Shown here: in pieces, positions 52,911-62,977 of the stretch
Position numbering within the stretch: position 1 is the stretch's first letter
Layout of the letters: every line of letters begins with the position of its first letter
Source of the DNA: Nocardioides limicola
GTDB lineage: Bacteria > Actinomycetota > Actinomycetes > Propionibacteriales > Nocardioidaceae
Reading direction: 5' to 3'
Assembly (NCBI RefSeq): GCF_016827675.1
Contig: NZ_JAERJA010000012.1
Location: 87,216 to 151,215 of the forward strand
DNA: 64,000 bases
Notes under the pieces: model-generated
Database searches by the model: none
What the model was told of the DNA's origin: nothing
What the model saw: the letters and a program-made list of their open reading frames with translations, nothing else
Program-made: the position numbers and the translations under genes

Positions 52911-53633
52911 GTGCGAGAACAGCCCCCACAGCAGGCGCCGCCGGTGCAGCGACTCCGGATCCGTTATGCCAAGCGTGGCCGGCTCCGGTTCACCAGCCAC
53001 CGGGACTTCTCCCGAGCCTTCGAACGTGCCGTCTTCCGTGCCGGCATCCCGATGGCCTACTCCTCGGGATTCAACCCGCACCCCAGGATCTCCTACGCGG
53101 GTGCTGCCCCTACCGGGTCGGCGTCGGAGGCGGAGTACCTGGAGATCGCGCTGGCCGAGGTCCTCGACCCCGACCAGGTCCGGATCGACCTGGACGCCTC
53201 CCTTCCCGACGGCCTCGATGTGCTCGACGTGGTGGTCTCGCCGGGCGGCTCCCTGGCGGACCGGTTGCAGGCCAGTCGGTGGTTGATCGACCTCGACGTG
53301 GACCGGGACCGGGCCGCCGAAGCGGTGGCGGCCTTCCTGGCCGAGGAGTCGGTGAGCGTGGAGCGGATGACCAAGAAGGGGTTGCGCGCGTTCGACTGCC
53401 GGGCAGCCGTGGTGACACTGAACGTCGCGGACCCGGCCGCCGAGGTGTCCCGCACCCGGCTGGACCTGCTGCTGGAGCACACGGTGCCCGCCGTGCGCCC
53501 CGACGACGTGCTCACCGGCCTGTCCACCGTCACCGGAATCGACATCGGTGGCGCCCCCCTGCTCACCCGATCGGCGCAGGGACTCCTCGACGCCGAGCGC
53601 ACCGGTGTGCGCGACCCGCTGGCCGAGGCCTAG
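52911..53633 (+). CDS. TIGR03936-type radical-SAM-linked protein (DUF2344)
   Basis: A 240-aa protein with the DUF2344 opening QRLRIRYAKRGRLRFTSHRD, then GIPMAYSSGFNPHPRISYA and SASEAEYLEIALAE. It is the usual partner of the TIGR03960 radical-SAM protein and precedes rne in many actinobacteria. Here it kept its place beside rne while the radical-SAM gene is displaced. GTG 52911 is chosen from the family N-terminus and the nearby -10 box. Confidence 0.9.
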   Translation: MREQPPQQAPPVQRLRIRYAKRGRLRFTSHRDFSRAFERAVFRAGIPMAYSSGFNPHPRISYAGAAPTGSASEAEYLEIALAEVLDPDQVRIDLDASLPDGLDVLDVVVSPGGSLADRLQASRWLIDLDVDRDRAAEAVAAFLAEESVSVERMTKKGLRAFDCRAAVVTLNVADPAAEVSRTRLDLLLEHTVPAVRPDDVLTGLSTVTGIDIGGAPLLTRSAQGLLDAERTGVRDPLAEA

Positions 53634-53942
53634 GGGGATTCCGACGATCTGTGCGATACTCGCCACGGTTGATCGGTACGGCGGCAACCCCGCCGGAGCC
53701 ACGACCCGACGACGTACTCGCCCAGTCACACCATGGCTGGGCACAGAGGACCCGAGTTGGTGCCAGACCGCGACGCGGCCGGCCTGTTGGTGACAGCGAC
53801 AGGCAAGAGGGCCTTGCGACCGCGGCAGGTGTCGCCCGACGTTCGCTGACGCCCCGCGGAGAATGTCGCCGCCGCTGACAGACTTTGTGCGCCCTGCGGC
53901 GCACCGACACCCGCCCGGCCCGGTGCGGGATGAGGAGAGCAG
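53634..53942 (+). promoter_or_regulatory. rne leader region
   Basis: A 309-bp interval before rne. GATACT at about 53656 may be the -10 element. The leader could fold (GCCCAG ... CTGGGC, about 53720-53742, and several GC-rich hairpins) and carries a short ORF (separate entry). The rne start has GAGGAGAG as its ribosome site. RNase E messages are autoregulated through their leaders in other bacteria; whether this happens here cannot be read directly. Confidence 0.5.
53760..53849 (+). CDS. Possible 29-aa leader peptide upstream of rne
   Basis: GTG 53760 is preceded by AGAGGA (53744-53749) and opens a frame coding VPDRDAAGLLVTATGK, followed by an Arg-rich end, stopping 93 bp before rne. The frame can be extended to ATG 53733 (38 aa). 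No homology can be claimed; it may be chance. Confidence 0.3.
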   Translation: MPDRDAAGLLVTATGKRALRPRQVSPDVR

Positions 53943-56696
53943 ATGCTCGACGACGTGACCGACGAGTCGGCCGCCACCGAACAGAACAACCCCGACGAGA
54001 CCGCCGAGACCGCACCGCCGGCCGAGTCCGCCGAGGCACCGCCGGCCGAGACCGCCGAGACGGCGCCGCCGAAGAAGAAGAAGCGCCAGCCGGCCAAGAC
54101 CAAGGAAGGGTCGGCCGTGAAGACCCCGGTCGATGAGGCTCCGGTCGAGGAGGCTCCGCCCGCGGAGTCCGGCGATGCCCTGGTGGCCGAGCCCGAGGAC
54201 GAAGCACCGGCACCCAAGTCGGTCCCCGGCACCATGCTCCTCTTCCAGGCCCCCGACGCCAGCCAGTTGCCGCCCCGTCCGAAGCGGACCGCGCCGGTCG
54301 TCGACGAGCTCGACGACTCCGACGACTCCGACGATGAGGACGCCGACGACGAGGCCGACGACGAGGTCGCCGACCAGACCCCGGACTCCGACGACGAGGA
54401 CGACACCTCGGCTGAGGACGACGACGAGTCCACCGGGGGTCAGCCGCGTCGCCGGCGCCGCCGCGGCGGGCGACGTCGCCGCAAGCCCGGCACCGAGGGC
54501 GAGGACGGGGACGAGTCCGAGGACGACACGGCAGCGGACGACGAGCAGGGGTCCGAGGACGACAGCACCGATTCCGAGGACGACGAGTCCGGCGACGAGT
54601 CCGGCGGCAGCAGTTCCACCCGCCGGCGTCGTCGCCGCCGTCGCGCCGGTGACGGTGGCGGCAGCGGTGGTGGCGGTGGCGCCGACGACCCGCAGAACAC
54701 GGTCACCCGGGTCCGTCAGGCGCGCTCGGCCGAGGACGAGATCACCTCCGTGTCCGGCTCCACCCGCCTGGAGGCCAAGAAGCAGCGCCGCCGGGAGGGT
54801 CGCGAGGCCGGTCGCCGACGCGCCCCGATCGTGAGCGAGGCCGAGTTCCTGGCCCGCCGCGAGGCGGTGGAGCGGGTGATGGTGATCCGGCAGGCCAAGG
54901 ACCTGATCCAGATCGGCGTCCTGGAGGACAAGGTCCTCGTCGAGCACTACGTGGCCCGCGAGTCCCAGACCTCGCTGATCGGCAACGTCTACCTCGGCCG
55001 GGTGCAGAACGTGCTGCCCTCGATGGAGGCGGCGTTCATCGACATCGGCAAGGGCCGCAACGCGGTCCTGTACGCCGGCGAGGTCAACTGGTCGGCGCTG
55101 GGCCACACCGAGGGCCAGCCGCGCAAGATCGAGTCGGTGCTGACCAGCGGCCAGAGCGTGCTGGTGCAGGTCACCAAGGACCCGGTCGGACACAAGGGCG
55201 CCCGGCTCACCAGCCAGATCAGCCTGGCCGGCCGCTTCCTCGTCTACGTGCCCGACGGCACCACCTCCGGTATCTCCCGCAAGCTCCCCGACACCGAGCG
55301 CGGCCGTCTCAAGGCGCTGCTCAAGGAGATCGTCCCCGAGACCGCCGGCGTCATCGTCCGCACCGCGGCCGAGGGTGCCAGCGAGGAGGAGCTCAGCCAG
55401 GACGTCGCCCGGCTCAAGGCCCGCTGGGAGGACATCGACGCCAAGGCCACCTCCGGCGGCGGACCGAAGCTGCTGTACGGCGAGCCCGACCTCACCCTCA
55501 AGGTGGTCCGGGACCTGTTCACCGAGGACTTCGCCAAACTGGTCATCGAGGGTGACGACGTCTGGGACACGGTGCAGACCTACGTCGCGCAGGTGGCGCC
55601 CGATCTGGAGGCCAGGTTGGAGCGGTACACCCGCAACGACAACGACCCCGACTCGTTCGCTGCGTATCGGATCGACGAGCAGATCGCCAAGGGGCTGGAC
55701 CGCAAGGTCTGGCTGCCCTCGGGCGGCTCGCTGGTCATCGACCGCACCGAGGCGATGACCGTCGTCGACGTCAACACCGGCAAGTTCACCGGCTCCGGGG
55801 GCAACCTCGAGGAGACGGTCACCAAGAACAACCTGGAGGCGGCCGAGGAGATCGTCCGGCAGCTCCGGTTGCGCGACATCGGCGGCATCATCGTCGTCGA
55901 CTTCATCGACATGGTGCTGGAGTCCAACCGGGACCTGGTGCTGCGTCGACTGGTCGAGTGCCTGGGCCGGGACCGGACCCGCCACCAGGTCGCCGAGGTG
56001 ACCTCGCTTGGTCTGGTGCAGATGACCCGGAAGCGGATCGGTACCGGCCTGCTGGAGGCGTTCAGCGAGAACTGCAGCCACTGCGAGGGCCGGGGCGTGA
56101 TCATCAGCGACATGCCGGTCGACTCCAAGCGCGGCGACGGCGACAGCAACCGCCGGAACCGGCGTACCAAGGGCGGCAAGGGCGGCGGCTCGCAGCAGCC
56201 GGCCAAGCCCAAGGCGGTGCCCTCACCCAAGGACGTCGCCGCGGTGGCCCGCCCGGAGAACGCGGACCGGCCACCAGCGGACGAGGCGGACGCCCCGTCG
56301 TCGGAGACCCAGGCCGTGGAGACCCAGGCCCCGGACACCCAGTCCCCGGCGGCTGAGCCCACCGAGGCTCCAGGCACCGAGGCTCCGGCCCCCGAGGCTC
56401 CAGGCACCGAGGCTCCGGCCCCCGAGAAGCGTGCGGTCGCCGAGAAGCCCGCCAAGGCCGCCGAGCCGACCACCCCGGTGGAGCGACCCACCGTGGTCAC
56501 CAGCACCCGCCGCAGGTCCGCCCGACGCCCCGCCGGTTCCCCGGCCGGCGACGCTTCGGTGGGCACCGTGGTGATCGAGACACCGACCCAGCCGGTGGCC
56601 CCGCCGCCGGCCACCGAAGCGCCCAAGGTGACGGTGCGGACCCGCACCCGTGGCCGGGTGGCCACCCCGGCGCCGGCGGCCGACGACCAGAAGTGA
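53943..56696 (+). CDS. rne: Ribonuclease E/G
   Basis: A 917-aa endoribonuclease for rRNA maturation and mRNA decay. Disordered acidic N-terminal third with Arg-rich patches (about residues 1-300). Catalytic core at 305-740: S1-like segment (HYVARESQTSLIGNVYLGRV), metal-binding Asp/Asn in DRTEAMTVVDVNTGKFTG and IIVVDFIDM, and the Zn-link CSHCEGRG. A Pro/Ala/Glu-rich tail follows. The arrangement, with a long N-terminal extension, is actinobacterial. A hairpin (CCCGGCC / GGCCGGG, 56705-56732) follows the stop. Confidence 0.94.
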   Translation: MLDDVTDESAATEQNNPDETAETAPPAESAEAPPAETAETAPPKKKKRQPAKTKEGSAVKTPVDEAPVEEAPPAESGDALVAEPEDEAPAPKSVPGTMLLFQAPDASQLPPRPKRTAPVVDELDDSDDSDDEDADDEADDEVADQTPDSDDEDDTSAEDDDESTGGQPRRRRRRGGRRRRKPGTEGEDGDESEDDTAADDEQGSEDDSTDSEDDESGDESGGSSSTRRRRRRRRAGDGGGSGGGGGADDPQNTVTRVRQARSAEDEITSVSGSTRLEAKKQRRREGREAGRRRAPIVSEAEFLARREAVERVMVIRQAKDLIQIGVLEDKVLVEHYVARESQTSLIGNVYLGRVQNVLPSMEAAFIDIGKGRNAVLYAGEVNWSALGHTEGQPRKIESVLTSGQSVLVQVTKDPVGHKGARLTSQISLAGRFLVYVPDGTTSGISRKLPDTERGRLKALLKEIVPETAGVIVRTAAEGASEEELSQDVARLKARWEDIDAKATSGGGPKLLYGEPDLTLKVVRDLFTEDFAKLVIEGDDVWDTVQTYVAQVAPDLEARLERYTRNDNDPDSFAAYRIDEQIAKGLDRKVWLPSGGSLVIDRTEAMTVVDVNTGKFTGSGGNLEETVTKNNLEAAEEIVRQLRLRDIGGIIVVDFIDMVLESNRDLVLRRLVECLGRDRTRHQVAEVTSLGLVQMTRKRIGTGLLEAFSENCSHCEGRGVIISDMPVDSKRGDGDSNRRNRRTKGGKGGGSQQPAKPKAVPSPKDVAAVARPENADRPPADEADAPSSETQAVETQAPDTQSPAAEPTEAPGTEAPAPEAPGTEAPAPEKRAVAEKPAKAAEPTTPVERPTVVTSTRRRSARRPAGSPAGDASVGTVVIETPTQPVAPPPATEAPKVTVRTRTRGRVATPAPAADDQK

Positions 56697-56704
56697 GGGC
56701 GGCG

Positions 56705-56732
56705 CCCGGCCCGCCGTTTTGCGCTGGCCGGG
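56705..56732 (+). terminator. Hairpin after rne
   Basis: Arms CCCGGCC and GGCCGGG with a 14-nt loop containing TTTT, 8 bp after the rne stop and just before the rplU promoter. Confidence 0.5.
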
Positions 56733-56742
56733 TGCCTCACCC

Positions 56743-56852
56743 TAGGATTGACCCTTGGTGTGCGTGTGCACACGCGAGGCTTCCGCGCATTCGTTTCCAG
56801 GATGAGTGGCGGACCATCACAGACTCAGAAGCTTTCAACGAAGGAGACCGCG
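56743..56852 (+). promoter_or_regulatory. rplU-rpmA promoter and leader
   Basis: TAGGAT (56743-56748) is a probable -10 box. The leader of about 95 nt begins with a perfect 14-bp palindrome GCGTGTGCACACGC (56762-56775) and ends with the ribosome site GAAGGAGA before GTG 56853. Confidence 0.5.
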
Positions 56853-57161
56853 GTGTACGCGATCGTGCGCAGTGGCGCCACCCAGCAGAAGGTTGCCGTG
56901 GGCGACGTCATCGAGATCGACAAGGTGAGCACCCCGACCGGTGACACCATTGCCCTGCCGGTCCTGCTGCTGGTCGACGGCGAGGCCGTGACCTCGGACG
57001 CCGCCGCCCTCGACAAGGCGTCGGTGACCGTGGAGGTCCTCGGTCAGACCAAGGGTCCCAAGATCATCATCCAGAAGTTCAAGAACAAGACCGGCTACAA
57101 GAAGCGCCAGGGTCACCGCCAGAAGTACACCCAGGTCAAGGTCACCGCGATCAACAACTGA
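56853..57161 (+). CDS. rplU: 50S ribosomal protein L21
   Basis: A 102-aa protein with the L21 signature: [20 protein letters not shown] at the start and [20 protein letters not shown] near the end. Start is GTG 56853 with a good ribosome site. Normal length. Confidence 0.97.
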   Translation: MYAIVRSGATQQKVAVGDVIEIDKVSTPTGDTIALPVLLLVDGEAVTSDAAALDKASVTVEVLGQTKGPKIIIQKFKNKTGYKKRQGHRQKYTQVKVTAINN

Positions 57162-57259
57162 ACCGGGAGCGTGTGACGCCTCGACGTCACGCGGCCCGGA
57201 GGGCTCTGAAGTCCCCGAGCCCCACAGACTGACACCAGCACTCCAGAAGAGGTAGAGAC

Positions 57260-57526
57260 ATGGCACACAAGAAGGGCGCCGCTTCCACCAAGAACGGTCG
57301 CGACTCCAACGCACAGCGCCTCGGCGTCAAGCGCTTCGGCGGCCAGGTCGTGAACGCCGGCGAGATCCTGGTCCGCCAGCGTGGCACCCACTTCCACCCG
57401 GGCGCCGGTGTGGGCCGCGGCAAGGACGACACGCTGTTCGCCCTGGTGGCCGGCACCGTCGAGTTCGGCACCAAGCGTGGCCGCCGGGTCGTCAACGTGC
57501 AGGACCTGGCTGCGGCCGAGGCCTGA
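57260..57526 (+). CDS. rpmA: 50S ribosomal protein L27
   Basis: An 88-aa protein starting [20 protein letters not shown], with [17 protein letters not shown]. The N-terminus reaches the peptidyl-transferase centre and needs no processing in this form. Preceded by AGAAGAGGTAGAGAC. Confidence 0.97.
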   Translation: MAHKKGAASTKNGRDSNAQRLGVKRFGGQVVNAGEILVRQRGTHFHPGAGVGRGKDDTLFALVAGTVEFGTKRGRRVVNVQDLAAAEA

Positions 57527-57573
57527 ACCACCCCCTGTCGCCCGATCCGTTCGGGCGAGTAGGACCAAACTTC

Positions 57574-57606
57574 GCGAAGGGCGCCCCCGACGGGGGCGCC
57601 CTTCGC
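57574..57606 (+). terminator. Strong hairpin between rpmA and obgE
   Basis: A perfect 15-bp inverted repeat (arm GCGAAGGGCGCCCCC, 57574-57588) with a 3-nt loop, 47 bp after rpmA and 23 bp before obgE. No T-run. It may reduce read-through from ribosomal genes into obgE-proB. Confidence 0.7.
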
Positions 57607-57629
57607 CTCATGTGAGGGAGAATCCAGCC

Positions 57630-59204
57630 ATGGCCGTTCCCACCTTCGTCGATCAGGTCACTCTGCACGTCGCAGCCGGACGCGGTGGCAACGGCGTGGC
57701 TTCGGTCCACCGGGAGAAGTTCAAGCCCCTGGGCGGACCCGACGGAGGCAACGGCGGCCCCGGCGGCTCGGTGATCCTGCGGGTGCACCCCGACGTCACC
57801 ACCCTGCTCGACTACCACCACAGCTCCCGGCGTACCGCCGAGCACGGCAGCCACGGCGCCGGTGGGCACAAGAACGGTAGCCACGGCGCCGATCTGGTGC
57901 TGCCGGTGCCGGACGGCACCGTCGTCTCCACCAAGGACGGCGACGTGATCGCCGACATGGTCGGTCACGGGACCGAGCTGGTCATCGCCCGTGGCGGCCG
58001 GGGCGGGCTCGGCAACGCCGCGCTGGCCTCGTCCAAGCGCAAGGCGCCCGGCTTCGCGCTGCTCGGTGAGCCCGGCGAGGAACTCGACATCGTCCTCGAG
58101 CTCAAGGTGGTCGCCGACATCGGCCTGGTCGGCTTCCCCAGCGCCGGCAAGTCGTCGCTGATCGCGGCGATCTCCCGGGCGCGGCCCAAGATCGCCGACT
58201 ACCCGTTCACCACCCTGGTGCCCAATCTCGGGGTGGTCAGTGCCGGCGACACCACCTTCACCGTCGCCGACGTCCCCGGCCTGATCGAGGGAGCGGCCGA
58301 GGGCCGCGGACTCGGTCACGAGTTCCTCCGGCACATCGAACGTTGCGCCGCGCTGGTGCACGTGCTCGACACCGCCACCATCGAGCCCGGCCGCAACCCG
58401 GTCGACGACCTCGACATCATCGAGCGCGAACTCGCCTCGTACGGCGGCCTCGAGGACCGACCCCGGCTGGTGGCGCTGAACAAGGTGGATGTGCCCGACG
58501 GGCGCGACATCGCCTCCTTCGTCGTGGAGGAGTTGCGCGGCCGCGGCCTGGACGTCTTCGAGGTCTCCGCCGCCTCCGGTGAGGGCACCCGGGAGCTGAT
58601 CTTCGCGATGGCCGGACTGGTGGAGCAGGCCCGGGCCGCCCGGCCCGCGGCCGAGACCGAGCGGATCGTGATCCGCCCCAAGGCGGTCGACGGCCCCGAC
58701 TTCACCGTCACCGAGACCGGCGCCGGCTGGCGGGTGCGCGGCGAGAAGCCGGAGCGGTGGGTGCGGCAGACCGACTTCAGCAACGACGAGGCCGTCGGCT
58801 TCCTCGCCGACCGGTTGAACCGTCTCGGCGTCGAGACCAGGCTGGTCGAGCTGGGGGCCGTCGAGGGGGACACGGTGCTGATCGGCGACCCCGACGACGC
58901 GGTGGTCTTCGACTTCGCCCCCGGCATCGATGCCGGCGCGACCAACCTGGGCCGACGCGGCGAGGACGAACGGTTCGCCGGTGAGCGGCCGGCCGCCCGG
59001 CGTCGCCGTGAGATCGACGAGGCGATGGTCGCCCGAGGCGAGAACGAGACCCGCGCCGACGTGGCCCGCCGCCTCGACGAGGAGCGCCGGGAACGGCTCG
59101 CCAACGGCCCCAAGGTCGCCCCCCGGGGCGGCCACTCCGGCCCGATGTCCTACGAGATCGGTTCGGCCGCCGACCCCGACCATGTGTCCGAGGAGGAGCA
59201 GTGA
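57630..59204 (+). CDS. obgE: GTPase ObgE/CgtA
   Basis: A 524-aa Obg GTPase involved in 50S assembly and stress control. Glycine-rich Obg domain ([29 protein letters not shown]), GTPase domain with G1 GFPSAGKSS at residues 168-176, DVPGLIEGA and NKVD, and a C-terminal OCT domain with a long charged tail, as in other actinobacteria. Start ATG 57630 after GTGAGGGAG. Confidence 0.96.
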   Translation: MAVPTFVDQVTLHVAAGRGGNGVASVHREKFKPLGGPDGGNGGPGGSVILRVHPDVTTLLDYHHSSRRTAEHGSHGAGGHKNGSHGADLVLPVPDGTVVSTKDGDVIADMVGHGTELVIARGGRGGLGNAALASSKRKAPGFALLGEPGEELDIVLELKVVADIGLVGFPSAGKSSLIAAISRARPKIADYPFTTLVPNLGVVSAGDTTFTVADVPGLIEGAAEGRGLGHEFLRHIERCAALVHVLDTATIEPGRNPVDDLDIIERELASYGGLEDRPRLVALNKVDVPDGRDIASFVVEELRGRGLDVFEVSAASGEGTRELIFAMAGLVEQARAARPAAETERIVIRPKAVDGPDFTVTETGAGWRVRGEKPERWVRQTDFSNDEAVGFLADRLNRLGVETRLVELGAVEGDTVLIGDPDDAVVFDFAPGIDAGATNLGRRGEDERFAGERPAARRRREIDEAMVARGENETRADVARRLDEERRERLANGPKVAPRGGHSGPMSYEIGSAADPDHVSEEEQ

Positions 59205-60313
59205 CCCGACCGGAGGTGAGTGCAGCCCGCCGGATCGTGGTCAAGGTCGGCTCCTCCTCGCTCACCACCGCGGCCGGCGGTCTGGATACCGACCGGCTGC
59301 GCACCCTGGTCGACGTACTGGCCGGCACCCGGCTCGCCGGGGTCGAGGTGGTGCTGGTCTCCTCTGGTGCCATCGCCGCGGGCCTGGCGCCGCTGGGCCT
59401 GAAGCGTCGCCCGCGTGGCCTGGCCGCCCAACAGGCCGCCGCTTCGGTGGGGCAGGGCCTGCTGGTGCACCGCTACACCGACGAACTGGCCCGGCACGGG
59501 CTGGTCACCGGGCAGGTGCTGCTCACCCTCGACGACGTGACCCGGCGCGCGCACTACCGCAACGCCTATCAGACGTTCGCGAAGCTGCTCGAGCTCGGTG
59601 TGCTGCCGATCGTCAACGAGAACGACAGCGTCGGCACCAGCGAGATCAGGTTCGGTGACAACGACCGTCTCGCCGCCCTGGTGGCGCACCTGGTCCATGC
59701 CGACCTGCTGCTGCTCCTCTCCGATGTCGACGGCCTCTACGACGGTCACCCCGATCACCACGGCACCACGCTGCTCGCCGACGTACGCTCCGACGACGAC
59801 CTCACCGGGGTGCGGATCGGCAAGGCCGGGGCGGCCGGTGTCGGCACCGGGGGCATGCACACCAAGGTGCAGGCGGCCAAGATCGCCACCGGCGCCGGGA
59901 TCCCGGTGGTGCTCACCAGCGCCGACAACGCCGCCTCGGCGCTGGCCGGTGCCCCGGTCGGCACCCTCTTCCACCCCACCGGCCGCCGCCGGCCCACCCG
60001 ACTGCTGTGGCTGGCGCACGCCACCGAGCCGAAGGGACTGTTGGGGTTGGACGCGGGAGCGGTCCGGGCCGTCACCGAACGCCGCGCCTCACTGCTGGCC
60101 GCGGGGATCAGCACGGTGGGTGGCAGCTTCGTCGCCGGCGACCCGGTCGACCTGGTCGATCCGGACGGCCGCCCGGTGGCCCGGGGTCTGGTGAACTTCG
60201 ACGCCGACGAGTTGCCGGCGCTGCTGGGCCGCTCCTCAGCCGAGCTGAAGCAGGCGCTGGGTGCGGCCTATGAGCGCGAGGTCGTGCACCGCGACGACAT
60301 GGTGCTGCTCTAG
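59201..60313 (+). CDS. proB: Glutamate 5-kinase
   Basis: A 370-aa kinase, first step of proline synthesis. Amino-acid-kinase domain ([44 protein letters not shown]) followed by a C-terminal PUA domain (about residues 280-365). Overlaps obgE by 4 bp. Confidence 0.95.
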   Translation: MTRPEVSAARRIVVKVGSSSLTTAAGGLDTDRLRTLVDVLAGTRLAGVEVVLVSSGAIAAGLAPLGLKRRPRGLAAQQAAASVGQGLLVHRYTDELARHGLVTGQVLLTLDDVTRRAHYRNAYQTFAKLLELGVLPIVNENDSVGTSEIRFGDNDRLAALVAHLVHADLLLLLSDVDGLYDGHPDHHGTTLLADVRSDDDLTGVRIGKAGAAGVGTGGMHTKVQAAKIATGAGIPVVLTSADNAASALAGAPVGTLFHPTGRRRPTRLLWLAHATEPKGLLGLDAGAVRAVTERRASLLAAGISTVGGSFVAGDPVDLVDPDGRPVARGLVNFDADELPALLGRSSAELKQALGAAYEREVVHRDDMVLL

Positions 60314-60332
60314 GTCTGAGAGGCTGCCCGGT

Positions 60333-61361
60333 GTGATCGTTGCGCGGATCCTCTTCTGGCTACTGCTGGTGACGCTGATGCCCGGCGCCGTGGCGTTGAC
60401 GGTGCTGCGGGTGCTGCAGCTCGAGCAGGGCTGGGCGGTGCGGATCGTCTCGTTCACGCCGTACGCCGTGCTCGGCTACGGGGTCGTGGCGCTGCTCTGT
60501 GTGGTGGCGGCCTTCCGGGCCCGGGACGCCGGCCGGCGCGGCTCCCCGCGCACCTGGCTGACCGTGGCTCTGATCGTGCTGCTGCCGTTGGGCCTGCACG
60601 GCTGGTGGCTGGCCCCGGAGTTCATCGATGACCGTGAGCAGATCCCCGACGGGCCAGTGGTCACGGTGATGACCGCGAACCTGCTCAAGGGCCACGCCGA
60701 CCCGTTGGCGGTGCTGAGCGCCGCCTCGGAGCGGGGTGTCGACGTGCTGGTGCTGCAGGAGATCACCCCCCGAACGCTGGCCACTCTCGACGACTCGGGC
60801 CTCGACCTGGCGATGCCGTTCCGCGCCGGTGACTCCAAGGAGACGGTGGAGGGGACGATGATCTTCTCCAGGTGGCCGTTGCGTGACGAGGTCCGCACCA
60901 GCACCGGGTACGACGGTTATGCGGTCACCGTCGAGCACGACCTGGGGGAGTTCCGCTTCTTCGGCGTACACCCGCGGCCGCCGATCGGGCCGGCGTACGC
61001 GTGGCGCGGTGATCTGGAGAACCTGCTCGCCGAAGTTGAGGAGGCGATGGCGGGTGAGTTGCCGGTGCTGCTGGCCGGTGACCTCAACGCCACCCCCGAT
61101 CACCGGGAGGTTCGCGCGTTCGCCGATGCAGGGCTGCGCCGGGTCGGTGAACTCATCGGCGCCGGTTGGCAGCCCACCTGGCCGTCGGAGGCCAGTCCGG
61201 ACACGTTCCCCGGCTGGGTGCCGCCGCTGGTCCAGATCGACCACGTGATGGTCGATGCGCGCTTCGTCCCCCTCGACCTGGAGCGGGTGTTCATCCCGGG
61301 CAGCGACCACATGGCTGTGGTCGCCCGGGTCGCTAGAGTCCTTGGAGACCCCAACAGTTAG
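60333..61361 (+). CDS. Membrane EEP-family phosphohydrolase
   Basis: A 342-aa protein with three N-terminal transmembrane segments (about residues 3-25, 35-57, 71-90) and an EEP domain: TANLLKG, LVLQEITPR, LAGDLNATPDH, IDHVMVD and GSDHMAV. Metal-binding residues are intact. GTG 60333 starts 19 bp after proB. Related in fold to the protein at 50697 but with a different membrane arrangement. Substrate unknown. Confidence 0.85.
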   Translation: MIVARILFWLLLVTLMPGAVALTVLRVLQLEQGWAVRIVSFTPYAVLGYGVVALLCVVAAFRARDAGRRGSPRTWLTVALIVLLPLGLHGWWLAPEFIDDREQIPDGPVVTVMTANLLKGHADPLAVLSAASERGVDVLVLQEITPRTLATLDDSGLDLAMPFRAGDSKETVEGTMIFSRWPLRDEVRTSTGYDGYAVTVEHDLGEFRFFGVHPRPPIGPAYAWRGDLENLLAEVEEAMAGELPVLLAGDLNATPDHREVRAFADAGLRRVGELIGAGWQPTWPSEASPDTFPGWVPPLVQIDHVMVDARFVPLDLERVFIPGSDHMAVVARVARVLGDPNS

Positions 61362-61364
61362 GGT
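61359..61364 (+). promoter_or_regulatory. -10 box of a leaderless transcript
   Basis: TAGGGT ends 7 bp before the ATG at 61372; it lies across the stop of the preceding gene. Confidence 0.5.
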
Positions 61365-61371
61365 GGGCGCC

Positions 61372-62205
61372 ATGCCCTTGGCCTTCTTCCGTCGCAGCGG
61401 TGACGAGAGCTTCCTGCCCGAGCCGGTCAGTTGCAGTCTGTGGAGCGACGACCAGATGCACGGCGTCGCGGTCAGCGCCCTGCTGGCGTCCAGCATGGAG
61501 AAGGGCCTGGCCACGCTGGGTCGCACCGACCTGCGCCCCGCGAAGTATGCGGTCGATCTCTTCGCGCCGGCCCGGATGCACGAGGTCACCCCGCGACTGC
61601 GGGTGGTCCGGGAAGGCAAGCGACTCTGCCTGATCGACGTGGACCTGGAGCAGGACGGTGCCCGGGTGGCCCGGGCCAGCGGCCTGTTCCTGCTGCCGAC
61701 CGCGAATCCTGACGGCGACATCTGGGTCTCCTCCGCCACCCCGCAGCCGCCGCCGGCCGACATCGCGCCGGAGACCGATCAGCCGCACGTGCCGATTTTC
61801 GCCAGCGACGACACCGACTGGTCCAACGACTTCGCCGGCCACCAGAACCCCAGCCGCAAACGCACCTGGCAGACGGGCGTGCCGCCGGTGCTGGGGGAGC
61901 GACCCACCCCGTTCACCGCGGTGGCCAGCATCGCCGACGCCGCCAGCATGGTCACCAACTGGGGCACCCACGGGGTCACCTACATCAACACCGACATCAC
62001 GCTGGTGCTCTCCCGGCTCCCGGTCGGCCTCGAGGTCGGCCTGGAGGCGATGGACCGCACCGAGAACGACGGGATCGCGGTGGGCACCGTGCGGGTCTTC
62101 GACCGGGCCGGAGTGCTCGGCTCGGTGACCGTCTCCGCCCTGGCCAACGCCCGGCGTGCCGTGAACCTCGGCGCTCACGAACCCGAGGACAGCGCCCGGG
62201 TGTGA
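61372..62205 (+). CDS. Acyl-CoA thioesterase-like (double hotdog) protein
   Basis: A 277-aa protein resembling the TesB-like double-hotdog group: SLWSDDQMHGVAVSALLASS, then RPAKYAVDLFAPARMHEVTP in the first half; TDITLVLSRLPVGLEVGLEAMDRTENDGIAVG in segments in the second. Probably a CoA-ester hydrolase or a CoA-binding relative. Start ATG 61372 agrees with the leaderless -10 box. Confidence 0.78.
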   Translation: MPLAFFRRSGDESFLPEPVSCSLWSDDQMHGVAVSALLASSMEKGLATLGRTDLRPAKYAVDLFAPARMHEVTPRLRVVREGKRLCLIDVDLEQDGARVARASGLFLLPTANPDGDIWVSSATPQPPPADIAPETDQPHVPIFASDDTDWSNDFAGHQNPSRKRTWQTGVPPVLGERPTPFTAVASIADAASMVTNWGTHGVTYINTDITLVLSRLPVGLEVGLEAMDRTENDGIAVGTVRVFDRAGVLGSVTVSALANARRAVNLGAHEPEDSARV

Positions 62206-62233
62206 GGGTTCTGCGGGACCCCGGCGTGTCGGC

Positions 62234-62977
62234 TTGAGATCGCGCGACCCGGCGGGGAGGGTCGTGGGGACCTTATTGTCTGTTCCCGCGGCGACTGCCC
62301 GGGTAGGGGGCGTCGGTGCGGGTGCCGCGTGTGTTTGTCGGGTCTTCGTGTTGTCGGTAGGGCTCGGCGCTGTGGTGTGGGGCACTGTGCCACCTCCCGG
62401 AGACGCTGGCGGGGCTGCTCAGGCGGTGAGCAGCCAGCCTGAGGGCGATGCGCCGTCACTGGATGAGGCTGCCGCCTTGGACCGTGCTGCCGAGACCGGA
62501 TCCGAAGTGGTCGTGGAGGCGCTGACCGATGAGCACACGGTGGTGACCGCCCAGCCATCCGGGCTCTTGAAGGCAGAGATATCGCTCTTCCCTGAGCGCG
62601 TCCTGAGGGACGGTGAGTGGCTGGACGTTGACTTGACGCTGATCGCCACTGATGAGGGTTTAGCACCGAGGGTCGGTGTCGCAGATGTGGTCTTCTCTCC
62701 CGGCGGGACCGGTCCCGCCGCCCGGCTGAGGGAGGAGAGCGCGGAGTTGGCGCTGTCGTGGCCCGGCAGGCTGCCAGTCCCGGTGCTGGAGGGCGACACA
62801 GCCACCTACGAGGGTGTGCTGCCGGAGGTGGACCTGGTGCTGAACCAGCTGGATGACACGTTCCGAGCGATCGTCCCTGGCGGTGGGGTCGTCGGCACAC
62901 GCGGTCAGGAGTTCATACGCGTCATAGTCACTGGCGACGGCCGAGTCATCAACGCCTTCCCCGTCAACGTGAGGTGA
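62234..62977 (+). pseudogene. Truncated RHS/polymorphic-toxin-like secreted protein
   Basis: A 247-aa ORF. A hydrophobic export-type segment near residues 25-52 is followed by a region (VVEALTDEHTVVTAQPSG, RDGEWLDVDLTLIATDEG, LALSWPGRLPVPVLEGDTAT, PEVDLVLNQLDDTF) that resembles the N-terminus of large actinobacterial secreted RHS/DNRLRE proteins, normally 1500 aa or more. It then joins abruptly to a short tail (EFIRVIVTGDGRVINAFPV) like the end of a BECR-fold nuclease toxin. This looks like a large in-frame internal deletion leaving both ends. It could instead be a small functional protein. Confidence 0.5.

Noticed and set aside
52650..56081. 1143-aa minus-strand ORF opposite rne and its upstream genes
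   Set aside because: Spans several clear plus-strand genes in the complementary frame; repetitive V/G/D/L composition with no motif.
59201..59204. Frameshift between obgE and proB
   Set aside because: The overlap is a normal 4-bp stop/start overlap; both proteins are complete.
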